NCBI RefSeq assembly: GCF_023702675.1
Contig: NZ_CP098478.1
Span: forward strand, 1,922,001 to 1,986,000
Origin: Acinetobacter sp. C26M
Lineage (GTDB): Bacteria; Pseudomonadota; Gammaproteobacteria; Pseudomonadales; Moraxellaceae
Length of the DNA stretch: 64,000 bases
Reading direction: 5' to 3'
Shown: positions 59,405 through 64,000 of the stretch, one piece after another
Layout of the letters: every line of letters begins with the position of its first letter
Position numbering within the stretch: the stretch's first letter is position 1
Position numbers and translations under genes: made by a program
The notes under the pieces: model-generated
The model's input: the letters and a program-made list of their open reading frames with translations, nothing else
Told to the model about the DNA's origin: nothing
Database searches by the model: none

Positions 59405-60793
59405 ATGATGGATACTCAAACAACTGAAAAAACGTGGGATGTAATTGTGGTCGGTGCTGGTTTAGCAGGTTTAAAAGCAGGATTGGAATTAAAGAAAGCG
59501 GGTAAAGATGTATTGCTTTTAGAAGCGCGTGATCGTGTCGGTGGGCGCTCAAAAGCAGGTGAAATCTATGGAGAAACCATTGATCTAGGTGGGCAATGGG
59601 TTGGTCCGCAACAACAACTGTTATTGGCACAGGCCAAAGAACTGGGTGTTAAAACCTATCCTCAATTTATCAAAGGCGCGAGCTTGGTCAGCCGTAAGGG
59701 TTTAGTCAAATCATATCGCTCCAATATCCCCAAGCTGCCAATTGCTTCACTGCTTGAAATTGCGCTACTTGAGCGCCGTTGGAATAAAGAAGCTCAAACA
59801 TTGCCGAATGGTGAACCTTGGTTAGCAGCACAGGCAAAGCAATGGGATGCAGAGTCGGTTGAAAGTTGGCTGTTAAAACATGTGCGAACAGACGGTGCGC
59901 GAGATTTTATGCGAACCATCGTAGGGGCACTCTTCTGTTGTAACACCTCTCAATTGTCCTATCTGTTTTTTCTCGAATATTTTAGACAAGGGCATGGACT
60001 TGAAAGTCTTATCTCAACTGAAGGTGGAGCACAGCAAGATAAATTCATCGGTGGTGCATGGCAAATTTCCAAGCGTATTGCAGATCAATTACAAGAGCAT
60101 TTAATCCTAAATTCACCCGTTTTAGCTGTTGAGCAGCATGCCGATCATGTCAGAGTTGTGTGTAAAGCCCACAGCTATAAGGCAAAAAATATCATCATTG
60201 CCACACCGCCTGGACTTGCATCCAAAATTCATTACACACCACCGTTACCTACAAAGCGTGAACGGTTATTACAAAGTATGACCATGGGTGCTGTGATTAA
60301 AGTTCATTTGGCCTATAGCAACGCTTTTTGGAAGCAACAAAACTTAAATGGTGCTGTGGTTGCGACAGATCGAGCAGTCAGCGTTGTGTTTGATCAATCT
60401 CCAGAAGGAGCAAGTCATGGTGTCTTATTGGGATTGATCGAAGGTGATTATGCAATTGAATTAAGTTCGCTTGATGTTGATATGCGTCGCCAACGGGTCA
60501 TTGCAGATTTTGTTTATTACTTTGGTCAACAAGCAGCACATCCTTTGGAGTATGTGGAACAAGATTGGCTCACTGAAGCGTGGTCTCAAGGGGGATATGT
60601 TGCGCATATGCCACCAGGAGTGATGACCACTTATGGCGATTGCATCAGACAGCCCGTCGATCGAGTTCATTGGGCGGGTACAGAAACGGCAACCGAATGG
60701 AGTGGCTATCTAGATGGTGCTTTACAGTCTGGTATACGTGCTGCCAAAGAAGTTATTTACAAAACAGACATTAAGTCTGTGATTGTTCCGTAG
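59405..60793 (+). CDS. Flavin-containing amine oxidase
   Basis: A 462-residue FAD enzyme of the monoamine/putrescine oxidase type. The Rossmann motif is VIVVGAGLAGLKAGLELKKAGKDVLLLEARDRVGGRSKAG, then ETIDLGGQWVGPQQ, and the C-terminal FAD contact is VHWAGTETATEWSGYLDGALQSGIRAAKEV. It oxidises primary amines to aldehydes, releasing H2O2 and ammonia. The start follows GCAGGA. It is divergent from tetR and precedes a ferritin-like gene by 46 bases. Confidence 0.88.
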   Translation: MMDTQTTEKTWDVIVVGAGLAGLKAGLELKKAGKDVLLLEARDRVGGRSKAGEIYGETIDLGGQWVGPQQQLLLAQAKELGVKTYPQFIKGASLVSRKGLVKSYRSNIPKLPIASLLEIALLERRWNKEAQTLPNGEPWLAAQAKQWDAESVESWLLKHVRTDGARDFMRTIVGALFCCNTSQLSYLFFLEYFRQGHGLESLISTEGGAQQDKFIGGAWQISKRIADQLQEHLILNSPVLAVEQHADHVRVVCKAHSYKAKNIIIATPPGLASKIHYTPPLPTKRERLLQSMTMGAVIKVHLAYSNAFWKQQNLNGAVVATDRAVSVVFDQSPEGASHGVLLGLIEGDYAIELSSLDVDMRRQRVIADFVYYFGQQAAHPLEYVEQDWLTEAWSQGGYVAHMPPGVMTTYGDCIRQPVDRVHWAGTETATEWSGYLDGALQSGIRAAKEVIYKTDIKSVIVP

Positions 60794-60839
60794 TCGCCTT
60801 GTATTACATGATCTTCATTCTGATGAATAAGGAATAAAA

Positions 60840-61325
60840 ATGTTGTCTCAACAGTTTCTAAATGGAATTCACTATGAATTGCAAAATCGTGCTTTTGCGC
60901 TTATCGCAATTGCACGTATCGCCAATCGCTTAAAGGGAACACAAGAATATATTTTCTGGAGTGCCTATGAAAAGTTAGAACAGTTCAATACAGCACATTA
61001 TTTTGCATATGCAGAGAAGTTAGGTCTCGATGCAACGCCATCTTTTTTGACTAAGGCAAAAGCATCACTGATCAGTTCAACGCCATCTTTCTTGTTGGAT
61101 GAGTTACTTAAACTGGTTTATTCAAAAACCAAAGTTTATCTGGAGGACTTAAAACAAGTCCATGCTTTAGGAGCAGATACTGATCGTGAGTTTTTAGACT
61201 ATATGCTTGCACAAGAACAAGTCCAAATAGAATTGATGGAACTGGCAATTAAAAAACAATATCGTGAAATCCCCTCTAAAATTGAGCAGTTTATCCAGCA
61301 CTATCAAGATACAAAACTCGTCTAG
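60840..61325 (+). CDS. All-helical ferritin-like protein of unknown function
   Basis: A 161-residue helical protein (HYELQNRAFALIAIARIANRL, EEYIFWSAYEKLEQFNTAHYFAYAEKLG, YMLAQEQVQIELMELAIKKQYREIPSKI). Spaced E and H residues recall ferritin/rubrerythrin-like folds, but I cannot confirm a full metal site. It probably shares the amine oxidase transcript, where peroxide handling would make sense. Confidence 0.65.
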   Translation: MLSQQFLNGIHYELQNRAFALIAIARIANRLKGTQEYIFWSAYEKLEQFNTAHYFAYAEKLGLDATPSFLTKAKASLISSTPSFLLDELLKLVYSKTKVYLEDLKQVHALGADTDREFLDYMLAQEQVQIELMELAIKKQYREIPSKIEQFIQHYQDTKLV

Positions 61326-61357
61326 CGCGTGTTTTCTTCTTATTAAGTTAAAAGTAA

Positions 61358-61392
61358 ATCGTCCTATACCTGCATCGATATAGGACGTTTAA
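61358..61392. terminator. Bidirectional terminator at the 3' ends of the convergent operons
   Basis: CGTCCTATA and TATAGGACG form a 9-bp stem with a 10-base loop, flanked by AAA/TTT on both sides. Confidence 0.8.
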
Positions 61393-61429
61393 AAAAAATT
61401 AATGACTCAGTCATTTAGCACACAATTAT

Positions 61430-62341
61430 TTATATTCGGACTTTATCATATATTTCGCTCGCAGCTGATGTGATCGCTAACATATGAATAGCACCATGAA
61501 TCATGCCTGCTAACAAATGGAATTTCACATTGACCCCAGCAGCTTGCAATTTCTCTGCATACTTTTCACCATCATGTCGAAGTGGATCGTATTCACATAC
61601 AAAAATCGTGGCATCGGGTAAGCCTTGTAATGAATGCGCGAGCAAAGGGCTGACTAGTTCATTTACTTTGTCTGACTCAGTATTAAGATACTGATCCCAA
61701 CAATAAGCCATGGTTGCCGTCGTTAAACCAAAACCCTGCGCATATGTTTGATAAGAAGCGTTACTCATGGTGGCATCTAATGCTGGGTAGAACAGCAGTT
61801 GATGACTGATTTTAATATCAGGGTGTTGTTTTGCCAGTAGGCAGGCTGCTGCTGCGATATTTGCTCCAGCACTGTCTCCACCCACTGCAATACGGTTTTT
61901 ATCAAGACCAAATACCGAAGCATTTTGCTGAATATAAGACAATGCAGTAAAAAAATCGGTTAATGGGATCGGGAACTTAATTTCAGGTGCTAAACGATAG
62001 TCGACAGAAAATATCACTTGCATCGTTGATTCTGCCAATAAACGACAAGTACGATCCCATGCATCTAGGCTGCCAAGACACCATCCACCACCGTGTGCAA
62101 AGACCATCGCAGGGCGTTGTTGCACATGTTCTAAAACATAGGGAACATATACACGAACTTCAATTTCTGCTTGATCCTCAGTCATAACAGTAAAGCTGTG
62201 TTGATAAGATGAATCTCGATCAATACCTTGTTGTTGGATAATCGATTGATTTATCTGTGCCCTCAGTTCATCCAATGTATTAGCAGCGGGCAGCGCAGAC
62301 TGAGACTTAAGCCAATTTTCGATTTCAATATTTAAAGTCAT
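61430..62341 (-). CDS. Alpha/beta hydrolase, HSL family
   Basis: A 303-residue hydrolase: HGGGWCLGSLDAWDRTCRLLA (oxyanion hole), GGDSAGANIAAAACLLAKQ (nucleophile), VCEYDPLRHDG (acid) and MIHGAIHM (His). Hormone-sensitive-lipase-type esterases act on short-chain esters. Its ATG overlaps the stop of the next upstream gene by 4 bases. Confidence 0.88.
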   Translation of the reverse strand: MTLNIEIENWLKSQSALPAANTLDELRAQINQSIIQQQGIDRDSSYQHSFTVMTEDQAEIEVRVYVPYVLEHVQQRPAMVFAHGGGWCLGSLDAWDRTCRLLAESTMQVIFSVDYRLAPEIKFPIPLTDFFTALSYIQQNASVFGLDKNRIAVGGDSAGANIAAAACLLAKQHPDIKISHQLLFYPALDATMSNASYQTYAQGFGLTTATMAYCWDQYLNTESDKVNELVSPLLAHSLQGLPDATIFVCEYDPLRHDGEKYAEKLQAAGVNVKFHLLAGMIHGAIHMLAITSAASEIYDKVRI

Positions 62342-63222
62342 CTTGCTTTTTCCTGCTGTAAAAAATTAAGAATCAATGAACAAAATACTTCTGGTTGTTC
62401 TTCCATAATGAAATGTCCGCAATCTTTGACAATTGCACTCGATAACTGAGTGCTCACCTTTTTCATGGTTTCATAAGGCGCATTGTTTGTTGCATGCTCA
62501 GCACCAATTGCGAATACGGGCATGTTTAAATTTTTGGTTCCCCTTAATTTATTTTGACGAATGGTTTCAGGGATGGCGCGATAGTAATTAAAACCTGCTG
62601 TTAAACGTCCTGAAAGCTTATAAGCCTCTATATAGGTTTCAGCAGCAACTTTATCTCGATGCCATGACCATTTATCAAAAATATAATTGAGATAAGTTTC
62701 TTCACGCCCCATGACTAAAGCTTCAGGCAAATCGCTAATCTGGTTAAACATAAAATGCCAGAGAAAAATATTCTGTTCAGGTGGAACAAAAACTGCGGGC
62801 GGTGGAGCCAACCCCGGAATAACAGCTTCTGTGAGAGCAAGATGAGTGACGGATTCAGGAAAGTCGCAGGCAAGTGCATAGCCCACCCACATCCCGATAT
62901 CATGCCCAATAACCGCATAGCGATGATGTCCAAGTTCAGACATCAGGCTAGATAGAATGGCTGCAATACGTCCAGTATCATAGTGGCCATCAAGTGGAGC
63001 TGAGTAACCCGTTCCAGGTGGATCAACGGCAATCGCTTGATAACCATGTTGAGCCAACTCAGCCATGACATGGCGCCATGCATACCATGTTTGCGGCCAG
63101 CCCGGAATCAGTAAAACAACAGGCCCATTACCTATGGATACATAATGTAATTTTTTAGCTTCAATGTTGATGTAGTGATGATTAAATTGCTTTGATAATT
63201 TTTCAGTATGCGTCGTCATCAT
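62338..63222 (-). CDS. Alpha/beta hydrolase, haloalkane dehalogenase/epoxide hydrolase-like
   Basis: A 294-residue hydrolase: LLIPGWPQTWYAWRHVMAELAQHGYQAIAVDPPGTGYS, nucleophile Asp in VIGHDIGMWVGYALA, a cap domain, and His in VKDCGHFIMEEQPEVF. The Asp nucleophile places it with epoxide hydrolases and haloalkane dehalogenases. It lies 17 bases after the isomerase-like gene. Confidence 0.87.
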   Translation of the reverse strand: MMTTHTEKLSKQFNHHYINIEAKKLHYVSIGNGPVVLLIPGWPQTWYAWRHVMAELAQHGYQAIAVDPPGTGYSAPLDGHYDTGRIAAILSSLMSELGHHRYAVIGHDIGMWVGYALACDFPESVTHLALTEAVIPGLAPPPAVFVPPEQNIFLWHFMFNQISDLPEALVMGREETYLNYIFDKWSWHRDKVAAETYIEAYKLSGRLTAGFNYYRAIPETIRQNKLRGTKNLNMPVFAIGAEHATNNAPYETMKKVSTQLSSAIVKDCGHFIMEEQPEVFCSLILNFLQQEKAR

Positions 63223-63239
63223 TATTTCTCGTTCTACGC

Positions 63240-64000
63240 TTAAATGCCCAATAGTTGGTTGATTTGTGTTTGATTTACTGGCGCAGCGGCAAAGTCATCA
63301 AATATCTTGTCGGTTACATGGATAATATTTTTCTTAATAAATTCAGCACCTTCACGTGCACCATCATCTTTATTTTTTAGACAACATTCCCATTCTAAAG
63401 TTGCCCAACCCTGATAGTCGTTATATGCTAATTTTGAGAAAACCGATTTAAAATCAACTTGGCCATCTCCTGTAGAACGGAAACGACCAGCTCGATCTCC
63501 CCAATTTTGATAGCCACCGTACATACCTTGACGGCCTGTTGGTGTGAACTCGGCGTCTTTTACATGGAACATACGGATGAAGTCCTTGTAGATATCTAAG
63601 TATTCTAAATAGTTCAACTGCTGAAGAATAAAATGACTAGGATCAAACAAAATGTTGCAACGCGGATGATATTTGGTGCGTTCTAAAAACATTTCAAAAC
63701 TCGCACCATCATGTAAATCCTCAGCTGGATGAATCTCATAGCAAAGATTGACATCGTACTCATCACAGGCATTGAGAATTGGCATCCAACGACGCGCAAG
63801 TTCATCAAAAGCAGTTTCAATCAGTCCTTCAGGACGTTGCGGGAAGGGAAAGATATAAGGCCATGCTAAAGAACCAGAGAATGTTCCCATCTCATGTAGC
63901 CCTAGACGTGCAGAGGCTTGAACCGAAGCTAACATCTGTTGCTCAGCCCATTGCATTCTTTCTTTTGGCTTTCCATGCAAATGATCTGGTGCAAAACCGT
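63240..64000 (-). CDS. Sugar phosphate isomerase/epimerase-like TIM-barrel protein (5' end beyond window)
   Basis: The frame stays open through the right edge (about 253 residues seen; 5' end beyond the window). Motifs: EMGTFSGSLAWPYIFPFPQRPEGLIETAFDELARRW, VNLCYEIHPAEDLHDGASFEMFLERT, CNILFDPSHFILQQLN, MFHVKDAEF, GDGQVDFKSVFSKL and ATLEWECC. The E, D/H, H and E ligands of a divalent-metal xylose-isomerase-like barrel are present. It heads the three-gene operon with two hydrolases. Confidence 0.85.
   Translation of the reverse strand, partial: GFAPDHLHGKPKERMQWAEQQMLASVQASARLGLHEMGTFSGSLAWPYIFPFPQRPEGLIETAFDELARRWMPILNACDEYDVNLCYEIHPAEDLHDGASFEMFLERTKYHPRCNILFDPSHFILQQLNYLEYLDIYKDFIRMFHVKDAEFTPTGRQGMYGGYQNWGDRAGRFRSTGDGQVDFKSVFSKLAYNDYQGWATLEWECCLKNKDDGAREGAEFIKKNIIHVTDKIFDDFAAAPVNQTQINQLLGI

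Overview
The window reads as a chromosomal segment of a gammaproteobacterium of the genus Acinetobacter. This rests on AT-rich coding DNA, the hemophilin/Slam/HemO haem-uptake cluster, a cyanide-insensitive-type cytochrome bd operon, and family-level similarity of many products. I see no insertion sequence, tRNA, rRNA, CRISPR array, phage gene or replication origin. Functions come from motif recognition; no database search was run.

Region 1 (1-3.1 kb) is a bufferin/HvfA-type RiPP metallophore locus. It holds a secreted peptide with six [DE]-x-K-C-G motifs (hvfA), its MNIO maturase (bufB, DUF692), the partner BufC (DUF2063), an ECF sigma factor and a 59-residue zinc-finger anti-sigma. A divergent DoxX-family gene is cut by the window edge. 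The two divergent starts each carry a TGTAA(T/G)-N16-CG(T/A)CTAA promoter-like element, which suggests the locus sigma factor reads both ways. Region 2 (3.3-9.4 kb) is a compact six-gene membrane-lipid modification operon: desaturase, FAD oxidoreductase, DUF1365, two Cfa-type methyltransferases and DUF1295. Region 3 (9.4-13.5 kb) holds a tail-to-tail histidine kinase/response regulator pair, small secreted or lipoprotein genes and a DUF3817 membrane protein.

Region 4 (13.8-25.1 kb) is a redox/electrophile-type metabolic island. Six promoters between 17.1 and 22.6 kb share one architecture: TTGAC(A/C), a 19-bp spacer containing the dyad TTAAAG-N4-CTTTAA or a near match, then a TA-rich -10. This is the signature of MerR-family activation, and a merR gene sits in the middle of the set. 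The predicted targets are two acetoacetate-decarboxylase-like proteins, a saccharopine-dehydrogenase-like reductase, an alpha/beta hydrolase, an Old-Yellow-Enzyme reductase and two DJ-1/PfpI proteins. The decarboxylase-like and DJ-1 pairs each comprise one cytoplasmic and one signal-peptide-bearing copy. A nitronate monooxygenase with its own palindromic operator and 5' hairpin, and an AzoR-like/LysR pair, flank the set.

Region 5 (25.2-34.7 kb) is an iron-regulated haem acquisition system: Fur box, FecI-type sigma, FecR, a TonB receptor with a signalling domain, hemophilin, Slam, TonB, heme oxygenase and a DUF454 protein. Region 6 (34.8-46.6 kb) contains a HAD phosphatase, an aromatic-acid MFS carrier, an AraC/hydrolase pair, cydAB with a 35-residue DUF2474-type subunit, a His-rich DUF2946 protein and a TetR/MBL-fold pair. 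Region 7 (46.6-58.1 kb) includes Fur-linked siderophore functions (siderophore-interacting protein and two divergent TonB receptors), a GST, and a CidR/CidA/LrgB-like set. Region 8 (58.2-64 kb) has a TetR regulator with two 24-bp operators opposite a flavin amine oxidase, and a three-gene hydrolase/sugar-isomerase operon that runs off the right edge.
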